In this document: piece after piece, positions 1 to 10,108 of the stretch | How the letters are laid out: each line of letters begins with the position of its first letter | How positions within the stretch are numbered: the stretch's first letter is position 1 | NCBI RefSeq assembly: GCF_028294535.1 | Contig: NZ_JAQBIE010000018.1 | Span: 1 to 64,000, forward strand | DNA length: 64,000 nt | Direction: 5' to 3' | From: Paracoccus onchidii | Lineage (GTDB): Bacteria > Pseudomonadota > Alphaproteobacteria > Rhodobacterales > Rhodobacteraceae | The notes under the pieces: model-generated | Seen by the model: the letters and a program-made list of their open reading frames with translations, nothing else | Database searches by the model: none | Told to the model about the DNA's origin: nothing | Position numbers and translations under genes: made by a program

Positions 1-280
1 TATGGACGTCATCGGCGGCCACCACCAGGATCGCGCGGTCGGCGCCCATGGCCAGCGCGGTGCGCAGCGTTTCCTGCGCCTGCTTGACCCCGATGCTGAC
101 GGCCACGACCTCGGTCGCGGCGCCCTTTTCTTTCAGCCGGATCGCCTCTTCGACCGCAATCTCGTCAAAGGGGTTCATCGACATCTTCACATTCGCCAGA
201 TCAACACCAGAACCATCAGCCTTAACGCGCGCCTTCACGTTGTAGTCAATAACGCGCTTGACCGGCACAACTACCTTCAT
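1..280 (-). CDS. etfB: electron transfer flavoprotein beta subunit, 5' part (gene runs off the left edge)
   Basis: Only the first 93 codons are present. The start [20 protein letters not shown] and the following [16 protein letters not shown] and ADRAILV stretches are characteristic of the EtfB nucleotide-binding domain. EtfB pairs with EtfA, carries AMP, and passes electrons from acyl-CoA and other flavin dehydrogenases to ETF-ubiquinone oxidoreductase. The ATG is preceded by an AGGGAGAGG ribosome-binding site on the minus strand. It lies downstream of a corrinoid adenosyltransferase gene transcribed in the same direction; etfA is expected just outside the window but cannot be seen. Confidence 0.93.
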   Translation of the reverse strand, partial: MKVVVPVKRVIDYNVKARVKADGSGVDLANVKMSMNPFDEIAVEEAIRLKEKGAATEVVAVSIGVKQAQETLRTALAMGADRAILVVAADDVH

Positions 281-411
281 CAGCCTCTCCCTTGTTTGCG
301 TCTTCTGTTGGGGCAAGTGTTAGCGACAGGTCGGTGGCAGTTACAGGGTAAAAACGTCGCAGAATATGCCTTTTGCGGCCATCACGTCACGTCGCCATGT
401 GCTGTCATTCG

Positions 412-984
412 CTAACGGCTGGCGCCGGGAACCCAGAGCACATCGTCGTTTCCGTTGTCATTCGCCTTGCGTGCGGCCACGAAAAGCCAGTCGGACAAAC
501 GGTTGAGATATCGCACCGCCGCGGGATTCGCGTCGCCATTGGCGGCAAGTTCGGTGGCACGGCGTTCAGCGCGACGGGCAACGGTCCGTGCCAGATGCAG
601 ATTTGCGGCGAGAACGCTGCCGCCGGGCAGGATGAAGCTACGCAAGGGCTGGAGGTCGCCGTTCATGCGATCGATTTCCTGTTCGAGACGTTCGATCTGC
701 CCGTCGATGATGCGCAGCACCGGATAACCGGCCTGATCGTCGGCGGATATGTCGGGGCGGGCCAGATCCGCACCAAGATCGAACAGGTCGTTCTGAATGA
801 CCGACAATTCTTGCGCCATACTGTCCTGCGCATGCAGGCGGCACAGTCCCAATGTCGCGTTCAGTTCGTCGACCGAGCCATAGGCTTCGACCCGGAGGTC
901 GTGTTTTGCGACCCGGCTGCCATCTGAAAGCGCGGTGTCGCCCTTGTCGCCGGTGCGGGTATAGATCTTGTTCAGAACAACCAT
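412..984 (-). CDS. PduO-type cob(I)alamin adenosyltransferase
   Basis: This 190-residue protein matches the MMAB/PduO family of ATP:corrinoid adenosyltransferases, which transfer the adenosyl group of ATP to cob(I)alamin to make adenosylcobalamin. The N-terminal RTGDKGDTAL loop binds ATP, and the helical C-terminal part holds the conserved stretch LHLARTVARRAERRATEL that closes the trimeric active site. Length is normal for the family. Its start codon overlaps the stop of the HIG1 gene (TGATG), so the two are translationally coupled. A cobalamin biosynthesis gene (cobC) occurs elsewhere in the window. EutT or CobA types are excluded by sequence character. Confidence 0.92.
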   Translation of the reverse strand: MVVLNKIYTRTGDKGDTALSDGSRVAKHDLRVEAYGSVDELNATLGLCRLHAQDSMAQELSVIQNDLFDLGADLARPDISADDQAGYPVLRIIDGQIERLEQEIDRMNGDLQPLRSFILPGGSVLAANLHLARTVARRAERRATELAANGDANPAAVRYLNRLSDWLFVAARKANDNGNDDVLWVPGASR

Positions 985-1184
985 CAGCTTCCCTTCAGCC
1001 AGATGAACAGCAGGATCAATGCGACGGCCACGGCCTGCGCCGCAATACGCCAGCGCATGAGCCGGTTGCCGTGCTTGCGATTGAATTCGCCGCCGCGTGC
1101 GAAGCCCCCGATGCCTGTTGCCAAAATGGCCAGCACCACCAGCACCGCGATGACGACGATATAGAAGAGTGGCTTGTCTTGCAT
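984..1184 (-). CDS. HIG1 domain twin-transmembrane protein
   Basis: A 66-residue protein with two predicted membrane helices (about residues 7-28 and 45-62) joined by a short basic loop. The loop and second helix, with GGEFNRKHGNRLMRWRIAAQ, match the hypoxia-induced gene 1 domain, known from small proteins linked to respiratory supercomplexes in mitochondria. In alphaproteobacteria this small gene commonly sits next to the PduO-type adenosyltransferase, as here, with a TGATG stop/start overlap. Its bacterial role is not established; inner-membrane location is inferred. Confidence 0.85.
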   Translation of the reverse strand: MQDKPLFYIVVIAVLVVLAILATGIGGFARGGEFNRKHGNRLMRWRIAAQAVAVALILLFIWLKGS

Positions 1185-1208
1185 GGAAACCGCCTTTCGG
1201 GCGCGACC

Positions 1209-2027
1209 CTAGCTGCGGCGCGCAAACCAGTCCAGAGCGCGTGTGGGCAAAAACCTGCGACCAATTGCCGAAAGCCGTGTCGGCGTGGTCACGTAATAGC
1301 GCCGTGCCGGAGAGGTTGCCGTCAGCGCCTGCAAGATCCGGTCACTGACCGCCGATGGCGCAAGTTCGAACCGGTCTTTTCCCGATGACTCATAGAGCCG
1401 GCGCAGCAGAACCCGTCGATAATCCTCGGCGCGCGCGCTGGCCTGCCAGTTCACCCATCTTTCGAAATGTGGAATGGCGTTGAGGCGAATGCGGCTGGTG
1501 ATGGGGCCGGGCTCGATCAGGATGACCTTGACATCGGTGTCATGCATTTCGATCCGCAAGACATCGGTCAGCCCTTCGAGGGCGAATTTGGTCGCCACAT
1601 AGGGGCCGCGCCATGGGATGCCGACAAGGCCAAGCACCGAGCTGATATTGATGATGCGCCCACCATTCTTTCGAAAATGCGGGATCAGTCGGGTGGTCAG
1701 GTCATGGGTGCCGAAGAGGTTGGTTTCAAAGATCTCGCGCAATGCCTGGCGCGGTATGTCTTCGACGGCGCCGGGCAAGGCGTAAGCGGCATTGTTCACA
1801 AGCGCATCGGGCGGGGTGGTGGACAGGACTGTTTGCACGAACCGTTCGACACTGTCCGGATCGGCCAGTTCAAGGTGATGGCACGCGATTCCTTCGGCAT
1901 TGCGGGCGGCGATGTCTTCGGCACGCCGGCAGGTGGCAATGACATGCCATCCTTCGGCCTTCATCCGGCGCGCGGCATCAAGTCCGATGCCAGACGAGGC
2001 ACCGGTAATCACGACGGTTTTCTTCAT
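1209..2027 (-). CDS. short-chain dehydrogenase/reductase
   Basis: A 272-residue classical SDR. The start at MKKTVVITGASSGIG puts the Rossmann glycine motif (TGASSGIG) at residues 8-15, as expected; an in-frame upstream start would add 19 unrelated residues overlapping the neighbouring gene. The NNAAYALPG segment (NNA motif), the ISS catalytic serine stretch and the PYVATKFALEGL active-site Tyr/Lys are present, so the enzyme should be active with NAD(P)H. The substrate cannot be read from sequence. It follows the SH3 protein gene with a one-base gap and is likely co-transcribed with it. Confidence 0.88.
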   Translation of the reverse strand: MKKTVVITGASSGIGLDAARRMKAEGWHVIATCRRAEDIAARNAEGIACHHLELADPDSVERFVQTVLSTTPPDALVNNAAYALPGAVEDIPRQALREIFETNLFGTHDLTTRLIPHFRKNGGRIINISSVLGLVGIPWRGPYVATKFALEGLTDVLRIEMHDTDVKVILIEPGPITSRIRLNAIPHFERWVNWQASARAEDYRRVLLRRLYESSGKDRFELAPSAVSDRILQALTATSPARRYYVTTPTRLSAIGRRFLPTRALDWFARRS

Positions 2028-2028
2028 G

Positions 2029-2550
2029 TCAGTTGGGATTCGTATTGCTGAGAAACTGCGCCGACATATAGCCGATACGTCCACCCGTGTCGCGAATATT
2101 GATCCACGAAGCGTCGGTCGGGCCCAGTGTCTCGACGGGGTCGCCCAAAACCAATGCGCCGATCACACGGTCATTGGTTGACGGTCCTGCGCGAAAATTG
2201 ACGCGATTGCCGGTGACATACATGATATCCTCGGTTGCGGCGGGCAGTTCCGCCTGCGCCGGGGCGGGTGCAGATGACGGCCCGGAATGGTCGGGGGCGC
2301 GTCGCAGCGGTGGGCCGGGAAAGGTCTGGACCTGCTCTGGCGTCTGGGATGTGGCCTGAATCACTTCGGGCAGGGGCTCTGGGGCAGGTGCGGGGGCGAT
2401 CAGAACCTGTCGGCCGGCATCTTGCGCCGCGGATCTTTCTGGTTCCGCTTCGATCTGTCGCGCCGCGCGTGGATTGCCCGCGCCATAGCTTTCCATAAAA
2501 ACGTAAAGTCCCGCCAAGGTGATGGCGACAAGAATTACCAGTTTGAACAT
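2029..2550 (-). CDS. membrane-anchored SH3 domain protein
   Basis: A 173-residue protein with an N-terminal membrane anchor ([20 protein letters not shown]), a long proline/alanine/glutamine-rich linker (about residues 30-110) and a C-terminal bacterial SH3 domain beginning near [21 protein letters not shown] and ending in [11 protein letters not shown]3b domains of this type usually bind peptidoglycan or cell-wall components, so a periplasmic envelope role is inferred. An in-frame upstream start exists, but it would run into the divergent parC promoter region and adds no hydrophobic or conserved sequence. The SDR gene follows one base after its stop. Confidence 0.8.
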   Translation of the reverse strand: MFKLVILVAITLAGLYVFMESYGAGNPRAARQIEAEPERSAAQDAGRQVLIAPAPAPEPLPEVIQATSQTPEQVQTFPGPPLRRAPDHSGPSSAPAPAQAELPAATEDIMYVTGNRVNFRAGPSTNDRVIGALVLGDPVETLGPTDASWINIRDTGGRIGYMSAQFLSNTNPN

Positions 2551-2696
2551 CGCGCTTTCGTCGGTCCCCGATCGCTGCTTTTTCCTGTCTAGCTGATTGC
2601 GGGCGGCAACGCTATGCGCAGGATTGCCTTGACCAGAACCTTTTGCGCGGATTTTCCCGCTGGACCGTCCGGCATTCACATCCTATCCAGAGGATT

Positions 2697-4940
2697 ATGT
2701 CAGAAGATCTGCCCACCGAACCCGAAGATAACACCCAGGCTGAACCGTTGAGCCGCGCCATTGGCGAACGGTATCTGACCTATGCGCTGTCCACGATCAT
2801 GAACCGGGCGCTGCCCGATGCCCGCGACGGCCTGAAGCCGGTGCATCGCCGCATTCTGTTCGCAATGCGCGAATTAAGGCTGGCGCCCAACGGGGCGTTC
2901 AGGAAATCGGCCAAGATCACCGGCGATGTGATGGGGAACTATCACCCCCATGGCGATGCAGCGATCTATGATGCGATGGCGCGTTTGGCACAGGATTTCG
3001 CGATGCGCTATCCGCTGGTCGACGGGCAGGGGAACTTCGGCAATATCGACGGCGACAACCCGGCCGCCGCACGCTATACCGAGGCGCGTCTGGCGCAGGC
3101 GTCCGAGGCATTGATGGACGGTCTGGCCGAGAACGCGGTCGATTATCGCGCCAATTATGATGGCACGCTGACCGAGCCGGCGGTGCTGCCTTCGGCCTTT
3201 CCCAACCTGCTGGCCAATGGCGCATCGGGTATTGCAGTGGGTATGGCGACGAATATCCCGCCCCATAACTTGCACGAGGTGATCGACGCCTGTCTGCATC
3301 TGATCAAGACCCCGGATGCGCGCGACGACACGCTGGCCAATATTCTGCAAGGCCCCGATTTCCCGACCGGCGGCGTCATCGTCGAAAGTCGCGAATCGAT
3401 CGCCGAAACCTATCGCACGGGGCGCGGCGCGTTTCGCGTGCGGGCCAAGTGGGAACAAGAGGATCTGGGCCGTGGCCAGTGGCAGATCGTCGTCACCGAA
3501 ATTCCCTATCAGGTTCAGAAATCCAAGCTGATCGAACGACTTGCGGAACTGATCCAGACCAAGAAAATTCCGATCCTCGCCGATGTGCGCGATGAATCCG
3601 CCGAGGACATCCGCATCGTTCTGGAGCCCAAGACCCGCAGCGTCGATCCCGATCAGCTGATGGCCGCGCTTTACAAGATCAGCGATCTGGAAGTGCGTTT
3701 CAGTCTGAACATGAATGTGCTGATCGATGGCCGGGTGCCGAAGGTTTGCAGCCTCAAGGAAGTGTTGCGGGCGTTTCTGGACCACCGCCGCGAGGTGTTG
3801 GTGCGACGTGCGAATTTCCGGTTGGACAAGATCGCCGCCCGGCTAGAGGTTCTGGAAGGCTATCTGGTTGCGTATCTGAATATCGATCGCGTGATCGAGA
3901 TCATTCGCTATGACGACAACCCCAAAGCCGTGATGATGGCTGAGTTCGGCTTGTCCGAAGTGCAGGTCGAGGCAATTCTGAACATGCGCTTGCGTGCCTT
4001 GCGCAAGCTTGAGGAAATCGAGCTGCGTGCCGAGCGCGACAACCTTCTGGAAGAACGGCAGGCGCTGCAGGACATGCTGGCCGACGAAGATGCGCAATGG
4101 GGACGTATCTCGGAGCAGCTGAAAGACGTGCGCAACCTGTTTGGCAAATCAAAGCCGGAAGGTCAGCGCCGCACTCTCATCACCGATGCGGTCGTGGTCG
4201 AGCCGGTCGATATGGACGCGATGATCGAGCGCGAGCCGCTGACAGTGATCCTGTCCAAGATGGGCTGGATCCGCGCGATGAAGGGGCATCAGCCGCTGGA
4301 TGCGGAGCTGAAATTCAAGGATGGCGACGGCCCCGGCCTGGCCTTGCATGCAGAAACCACCGACAAGCTGATGGTCTTTGCCTCGAACGGACGGTTCTAC
4401 ACGGTGCCGGCCAATAGCCTGCCCGGTGGGCGGGGCATGGGCGAGCCGCTGCGCCTGATGATCGATCTTCCGAACGAGGCCGAGGTGATCTCGGTCTTTC
4501 CGTGGCGCGAGGGCGAGAAATACCTGGTCGCCTCGAAGGTCGGTGACGGCTTTGTCGTGCAGGCGGGCGATATTCTGGCCCAGACCAAAAGCGGTAAGCA
4601 GGTGCTGAATGGCGATGCACTGTTGTGCAAGCCGGTTGCCGGCGATCACGTTGCGGTGGTCGGCACGAACCGCAAGCTGCTGGTTTTCCCGCTGAGCGAA
4701 CTGCCCGAAATGACGCGCGGCAAGGGTGTGCGGTTGCAGCGCTATGGCAGCGGGGGCGGGCTTGTGGCCGCCGACACGCTGTCGGATGCGCGCTTCGTCA
4801 ACATCGCCGATGGTCTGAGCTGGCCGATGGGGGGCGGCAAGACCCGCACCGAAAGCGACCTGACCGAATGGCTGGGCAAACGGGCCGGGACCGGACGTAT
4901 GGCACCGCGCGGCTTTCCGCGCGACAACAGGTTCGCCTGA
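2697..4940 (+). CDS. parC: DNA topoisomerase IV subunit A
   Basis: A 747-residue type IIA topoisomerase A subunit, close to the 752 residues of E. coli ParC. The breakage-reunion domain opens with [28 protein letters not shown]; the catalytic tyrosine is Tyr127 in [10 protein letters not shown]. ParC rather than GyrA is favoured by the missing GyrA box (QRRGG-like) and the short, degenerate C-terminal beta-pinwheel. With ParE it decatenates sister chromosomes. The ATG chosen has an AGAGG site just upstream; an earlier in-frame ATG lacks conserved sequence. In the quinolone-resistance region ([12 protein letters not shown]) the position equivalent to E. coli Ser80 is Ala88 and to Glu84 is Asp92. 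Confidence 0.95.
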   Translation: MSEDLPTEPEDNTQAEPLSRAIGERYLTYALSTIMNRALPDARDGLKPVHRRILFAMRELRLAPNGAFRKSAKITGDVMGNYHPHGDAAIYDAMARLAQDFAMRYPLVDGQGNFGNIDGDNPAAARYTEARLAQASEALMDGLAENAVDYRANYDGTLTEPAVLPSAFPNLLANGASGIAVGMATNIPPHNLHEVIDACLHLIKTPDARDDTLANILQGPDFPTGGVIVESRESIAETYRTGRGAFRVRAKWEQEDLGRGQWQIVVTEIPYQVQKSKLIERLAELIQTKKIPILADVRDESAEDIRIVLEPKTRSVDPDQLMAALYKISDLEVRFSLNMNVLIDGRVPKVCSLKEVLRAFLDHRREVLVRRANFRLDKIAARLEVLEGYLVAYLNIDRVIEIIRYDDNPKAVMMAEFGLSEVQVEAILNMRLRALRKLEEIELRAERDNLLEERQALQDMLADEDAQWGRISEQLKDVRNLFGKSKPEGQRRTLITDAVVVEPVDMDAMIEREPLTVILSKMGWIRAMKGHQPLDAELKFKDGDGPGLALHAETTDKLMVFASNGRFYTVPANSLPGGRGMGEPLRLMIDLPNEAEVISVFPWREGEKYLVASKVGDGFVVQAGDILAQTKSGKQVLNGDALLCKPVAGDHVAVVGTNRKLLVFPLSELPEMTRGKGVRLQRYGSGGGLVAADTLSDARFVNIADGLSWPMGGGKTRTESDLTEWLGKRAGTGRMAPRGFPRDNRFA

Positions 4941-4957
4941 CAGGTTGGTGCGGCGCC

Positions 4958-5545
4958 CTAGCGGCGCCGCACCCATTTCCAGCCTGTGATCATCGGGCGG
5001 ACAAGGTTTTCGTTTTTCCAGACCCGATAGAAGATGATCGTGGCAAGGTGCAATAACACCAGGATCAGGATCAATGTTCCGCCCAGATGGTGCCAGCCCA
5101 CCGCCTTGCGCGAAACCGTTGCGCCAACATCGGCCGCAAACGGCCCGACATTGATAAAGTCTTCCGGGTCCGAAATCAGGCCGGTTGCGACCTGAATGCC
5201 CAGCACCCCGATCATCGCGACCACCGACAATGCGCCAAGCGGATTGTGGCCTGGCCAGTTGCTGGGTTCGCGATGCCCTGCATGGCGCAGGTAGTCGAAT
5301 ATCGCACGCGGCCCGCGCAGAAAGCTGGTGAACCGCGCAGGCTCAGGGCCGACAAAGCCCCAGATCACGCGAAACACCAGCAGGGCCGCGATAGCATATC
5401 CAAAAAGGAAATGCAGCGTCATGACATTCGGGCCGAACTGGCCAAGCAGCCAGTTCGAGATAACCAGAATGGCCAGCAGCCAGTGAAAGATCCTGAGCGC
5501 CGGATCCCAGACCCGGACGCGTTGTGCAAGATCGGGCTGACTCAT
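4958..5545 (-). CDS. cytochrome b561 family membrane protein
   Basis: A 195-residue di-heme b-type cytochrome with four predicted transmembrane helices. Candidate axial haem ligands are His21 (RIFHWLL), His45 (TLHFLFGY), His152 or His153 (VGWHHLGG) and His166 (LLHLAT), arranged as in the cytochrome b561/Ni-Fe hydrogenase b-subunit superfamily. It overlaps the cytochrome c' gene by ATGA, so both are made together; the membrane b-type cytochrome is therefore the likely electron partner of the periplasmic c-type cytochrome. The physiological donor (probably ubiquinol) is inferred. Confidence 0.9.
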   Translation of the reverse strand: MSQPDLAQRVRVWDPALRIFHWLLAILVISNWLLGQFGPNVMTLHFLFGYAIAALLVFRVIWGFVGPEPARFTSFLRGPRAIFDYLRHAGHREPSNWPGHNPLGALSVVAMIGVLGIQVATGLISDPEDFINVGPFAADVGATVSRKAVGWHHLGGTLILILVLLHLATIIFYRVWKNENLVRPMITGWKWVRRR

Positions 5546-5997
5546 TCCGGTTTGCGGAAATCATCATGGCAGGATTTGCAGCTGCCGCCCAGTTTTTGCA
5601 GCACGGGACCGATATTCCCCTGACCGCCTTTCACGCCTTCGGACGCACCGGTGGCTGCTTCGGCGAAAGACTGAAACTCTTGGGCAAATTTCTCGGAATT
5701 GTCCCATACGGCGGGCAGCGCGCCGGAATTTTCCAGATCTTCGGATGATGTGCCGGGAACGAACAGGCCGGTTGCCGTATATTGGGTCAGAGCCTCGATA
5801 TTGGCCGCTGCGGTGGCTGCGGCGGCCTCGTCATATTCGATTTCGCCCTTTGCCATGCCCGACAATTGCCCCATGTTCAGCGCCAGCATGCGCATGAAGC
5901 CATGGCGAGCCTCCATCACGTCTTCGGTGGACTGGGCGGTCGCGATGACCGGAACGGCAAGGAATGCGACAAGGGCGGCTGACTTGAACAGTTTCAT
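5542..5997 (-). CDS. cytochrome c' (periplasmic c-type cytochrome)
   Basis: A 151-residue precursor with a clear signal peptide (MKLFKSAALVAFLAVPVIATAQ). The mature part is a four-helix cytochrome c', with the single haem-binding CKSCH motif very near the C-terminus (Cys140, Cys143, His144), the hallmark of class II cytochromes c, and the conserved RHGFMRMLALNMGQL helix near the N-terminus. Family members bind NO and CO and are linked to nitrosative stress protection in denitrifiers. The stop overlaps the start of the cytochrome b561 gene. The gene is followed upstream by about 180 bases of non-coding sequence where its promoter should lie. Confidence 0.93.
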   Translation of the reverse strand: MKLFKSAALVAFLAVPVIATAQSTEDVMEARHGFMRMLALNMGQLSGMAKGEIEYDEAAAATAAANIEALTQYTATGLFVPGTSSEDLENSGALPAVWDNSEKFAQEFQSFAEAATGASEGVKGGQGNIGPVLQKLGGSCKSCHDDFRKPE

Positions 5998-6178
5998 GGC
6001 TTGCTCCTGAGGTGAGTTGGCGAAGAAGGCTATGTCGGTTGAACCATCGCAGAGGCCGGCCCGGCAATCAATCTGACGCGGCGTCGATCACGCATATTCT
6101 ATGAAAAATATGGTCTTGTGCCCGCAGGATGGCGAACCGGTCTGCGCAACCGGTCCGCCAGAATGTCCGGATCGCCCC

Positions 6179-7096
6179 CTAGCGGTAAAGTTGCGTCACC
6201 CCGACCTCCTGATGGATCTGGTTCACCGCTTCGGGCGGCAGTTTCAATGCCTGTGCGAGGTTGTGCAGATATTGCGCCTCTTCCTGATTGTCGAAATCGA
6301 TCGCCAAGAGCGACATCAGATAGGTTTGTGCCTCAAGGCCGTTGGGCACCTCTTGCGCCAGTGCGGTGGCATCAACGGGCGCAGCCATCTGTTCACGGAT
6401 GAACTGGCGTTCGTCTTCATCCAGTTCGTCACCCAGATGGCCAAGAAGCCGCTGTTTCTCGGCCTCGTCGATCTTGCCGTCGGATTTCGCCGCCTGGATC
6501 ATTGCCTTCAGCATCAGCCCTGCCACGGCGTTCTGTTCGGCAGTCGGTGCGATTTCGGGCTCGTCATTGCGTGCAACGGCGTCGTTGAACAGCTCGCCAA
6601 AGCTTGCGTCATTGCTGTCCTGGGCGTCTTTGCGCGCAAGGCCACCCATTGCCGCACCACCGGCTGCGCCACCCAACAGCCCGCCCAACAGATCACCCAA
6701 TCCACCGGACCCACTGCCGCCTGCCGGTCGTGAGCCACCGGTCAGCTGCCCCAGGATATCACTGAGTCCGCCGCCGCCGCCGCTGCGCGCGCGATTCGTC
6801 AGACCATCCAGCAACCCACCAAGACCGCCCTGCGCTCCGGCGGATTGCGCGCCGCCATAAGGCCGGCCCGAACCTGCGCCCCGGCCGCCAAGCACCTGCC
6901 CCAATGTGTCCGACAAGCTGCCCGTCTGGCCATTGGTGTTGCTGCCAAGCAGGCTGTCCAGCAATCCGCCCGAACCTTGCTGCTGACCGCGAGAGGCGGC
7001 CTGGCTGCCTTGCTGGCGGCTTTTCATCATGGCGCCAACACCTTTAGCAACCATTACGCCGGCCGCTACGCGGGCCAGAGATTTCATCAGGCTCAT
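6179..7096 (-). CDS. TerB-like DUF533 protein
   Basis: A 305-residue protein in two parts. Residues 1 to about 170 are low-complexity, Gly/Ser/Gln-rich with repeated GGLGDLLGGLLGG-type patches; residues about 180-300 form an all-alpha TerB-like/DUF533 domain with the acidic motif AAKSDGKIDEAEKQRLLGHL and DEDERQFIREQM. The ATG is favoured by an AGGGGAG site seven bases upstream; a TTG two codons earlier is the alternative. DUF533 proteins are thought to be membrane-associated, but their function is unknown. It is divergent from the first EF-Tu gene. Confidence 0.85.
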   Translation of the reverse strand: MSLMKSLARVAAGVMVAKGVGAMMKSRQQGSQAASRGQQQGSGGLLDSLLGSNTNGQTGSLSDTLGQVLGGRGAGSGRPYGGAQSAGAQGGLGGLLDGLTNRARSGGGGGLSDILGQLTGGSRPAGGSGSGGLGDLLGGLLGGAAGGAAMGGLARKDAQDSNDASFGELFNDAVARNDEPEIAPTAEQNAVAGLMLKAMIQAAKSDGKIDEAEKQRLLGHLGDELDEDERQFIREQMAAPVDATALAQEVPNGLEAQTYLMSLLAIDFDNQEEAQYLHNLAQALKLPPEAVNQIHQEVGVTQLYR

Positions 7097-7238
7097 CGTC
7101 AACTCCCCTAGCTGCTGGACCGTCAGTTGCGGTCAGCTTCATGCGTCAATGATTGCGTGTCCGGGGCGGTTCCCGCAAGCCCGAAGGATTGTTGCCACAG
7201 GCGGCATCTAAAATGACGTTCGCGCGGTCGCACCACCC

Positions 7239-7265
7239 TTGATTTTTCCTCTGTCCGCTTATACA
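7239..7265 (+). promoter_or_regulatory. possible sigma-70 promoter of the first EF-Tu gene
   Basis: TTGATT and TATACA are separated by 15 bases, about 60 bases before the EF-Tu start. The spacing is shorter than ideal, so this is a candidate only. It lies in the 229-base gap between the divergent DUF533 and tuf genes. Confidence 0.4.
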
Positions 7266-7325
7266 TCGCGGCGCACGCTAAATCGGGGCCATCTTTCCGC
7301 CATGCCCCGCGATCAGGAGGCCTAG

Positions 7326-8501
<1,176 letters not shown>

Positions 8502-8523
8502 TCCGCAAGGATATCGCGAAAGA

Positions 8524-8550
8524 GGGGCCGTCCGGATGGGCGGCCCCTTT
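8524..8550 (+). terminator. intrinsic terminator after tuf copy 1
   Basis: A 10-bp stem (GGGGCCGTCC with GGGCGGCCCC, one G-T pair) with loop GGAT is followed by a short TTT run, 22 bases past the stop codon. The same structure follows copy 2. Confidence 0.8.
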
Positions 8551-8622
8551 GCGTTGAAAACAACGACAAACAAATCAGAAAAGAGCGGACCAGCATCGGT
8601 TTGTCCAAGCGGGAATCACATC

Positions 8623-9018
8623 ATGGCAAAATACATTCATTCAATGCTGCGCGTCCTGAACGAAGAGCGGTCGGTTGCATTTTACGATCAATGTTTCGGC
8701 CTGAAGGTGGCCGAACGGCTGGATTTCGAAGGTTTCACCCTGATCTACCTGGCCAATGAGGAAAGCGGGACCGAGCTTGAACTGACGGTCAACAAGGACC
8801 GGACCGAACCCTATGATCTGGGCGATGGATATGGTCACGTGGCGTTTTCGGTCGAGGATGTCGACGCATTGCACGCCCGGCTCGAAGCAGCCGGATTGGC
8901 GCCACGCAAGCTGGTCGATTTCGCGCCCGGCGGCGAGGTCATCGCCCGCTTTTTCTTCATTGCCGATCCTGACGGGTATCAGATCGAGGTGTTGCAGCGC
9001 GGCGGGCGGTATAGCTGA
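8623..9018 (+). CDS. gloA: lactoylglutathione lyase (glyoxalase I)
   Basis: A 131-residue VOC-fold protein. The four metal ligands of glyoxalase I can be aligned: His6 (YIHSMLRV), Glu53 (ELELT), His72 (GYGHVAFSV) and Glu122 (YQIEVLQ). It isomerises the methylglyoxal-glutathione hemithioacetal to S-lactoylglutathione. Presence of all ligands and of the FYDQCFGLKV segment argues for true GloA rather than another VOC dioxygenase. The start chosen begins MAKYIHSML as in the family; the longer in-frame extension reads through the tuf terminator and is rejected. Confidence 0.9.
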   Translation: MAKYIHSMLRVLNEERSVAFYDQCFGLKVAERLDFEGFTLIYLANEESGTELELTVNKDRTEPYDLGDGYGHVAFSVEDVDALHARLEAAGLAPRKLVDFAPGGEVIARFFFIADPDGYQIEVLQRGGRYS

Positions 9019-9072
9019 CGACCAAGTTGCAGTGAACGCGGGCGGCGGCGTCGACGGCCCGTCATTGGCCCG

Positions 9073-9954
9073 TCAGCCGGGAATGCCCCTGTGAAGATCG
9101 CTCCACTGTCTGGGAGGCTGGCCGTAGACGCGCTTGAATTCGCGGCTGAACTGAGATGCGCTGACATAGCCCACAGTCATCGCGGCGCGGGACACGCTCA
9201 TTCCTCCGGCGATTTTCATGGCGGCGTTGTTGAGCCGCATCGATTTGACGAACTGGATGGGCGACATGCTTGTGGCCTGTTTGAACTTGCGATGAAACAC
9301 GGCGCGACTCATTCCTGCGCGGGCGGCCAGCGCATCGATTGTGACGCTTTCATCGAGGCGGGCGGAAAGATGCGCGATGGATTGTGCGATGGCATTGCCG
9401 GGACCGAACGCCTGCCGGGCAAAGGATCCGGCCTGACCTTTCAGAATTGCATAAAGCAGTTCTCGTCGACGTGCGTTGCCCAGAACCTCGAGGTCGGCTT
9501 GGGATCGTCCCAGTTGCAGCAAGCGTAGCAAGGCGTCGGTAAAAGAAGCGTCCCATTCGGCCAACCGAATACCCCGTGCGCTGCCCGGCGCGGCCTGCAG
9601 GCGCTCTCCTGCCGTGTCCATCGCGATGGACAGCTCGGTCATCAAGGGCCTGTCCAGCGTGATATAGACGCCATAGAGCGGGTTTTCGGGCGAAGCGGTC
9701 GGCGTTCCCGCCTCGACTGGCATCGACATCGGACAGCACAGGTATTCGCGGCTGTCATAGACATAGTGTTGTCCGTCCAGCACGGTTTCCTTGCCACCGC
9801 TGACGATGGCGATGACACAAGGTTCATACACCGCCGGGACGCATGGCACCGCCCGGGTGGCGCGAAACAGTTGCACGCCCTTGATGCCGGTGTCGGACAT
9901 GCCATCATCTGGCATCCGGCTTTCAATGATCTGTCTGATCTGGTCCTTGCTCAT
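9073..9954 (-). CDS. AraC family transcriptional regulator
   Basis: A 293-residue regulator with an N-terminal cupin-like sensing domain (AraC_N type; CVIAIVSGGKETVLDGQHYVY, about residues 46-66) and a C-terminal double helix-turn-helix (about residues 190-285), including LAARAGMSRAVFHRKFK and VGYVSASQFSREFKRVYG. It is divergent from a short-chain dehydrogenase gene with 154 bases between the starts; such pairs usually mean that the regulator controls its neighbour, here by inference. The effector is unknown. Confidence 0.88.
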   Translation of the reverse strand: MSKDQIRQIIESRMPDDGMSDTGIKGVQLFRATRAVPCVPAVYEPCVIAIVSGGKETVLDGQHYVYDSREYLCCPMSMPVEAGTPTASPENPLYGVYITLDRPLMTELSIAMDTAGERLQAAPGSARGIRLAEWDASFTDALLRLLQLGRSQADLEVLGNARRRELLYAILKGQAGSFARQAFGPGNAIAQSIAHLSARLDESVTIDALAARAGMSRAVFHRKFKQATSMSPIQFVKSMRLNNAAMKIAGGMSVSRAAMTVGYVSASQFSREFKRVYGQPPRQWSDLHRGIPG

Positions 9955-10108
9955 GTCCGGGATTTACCATCAGGAAAGCCCAAATAACAACGGGATTGAT
10001 ATAATCGGGCAAGTTATTGCGATGATATCGCCTATTCAGTACGCGTTGCGAGACTTAGTTCCATGCCGGTACAACAGCCAATGCGCTATCGCTGAAAGGA
10101 TCAGGCAT

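Noticed and set aside
2643..2696. An upstream ATG for parC adding 18 residues
   Set aside because: Not conserved in the family and lacks a binding site; the ATG at 2697 gives the usual N-terminus.
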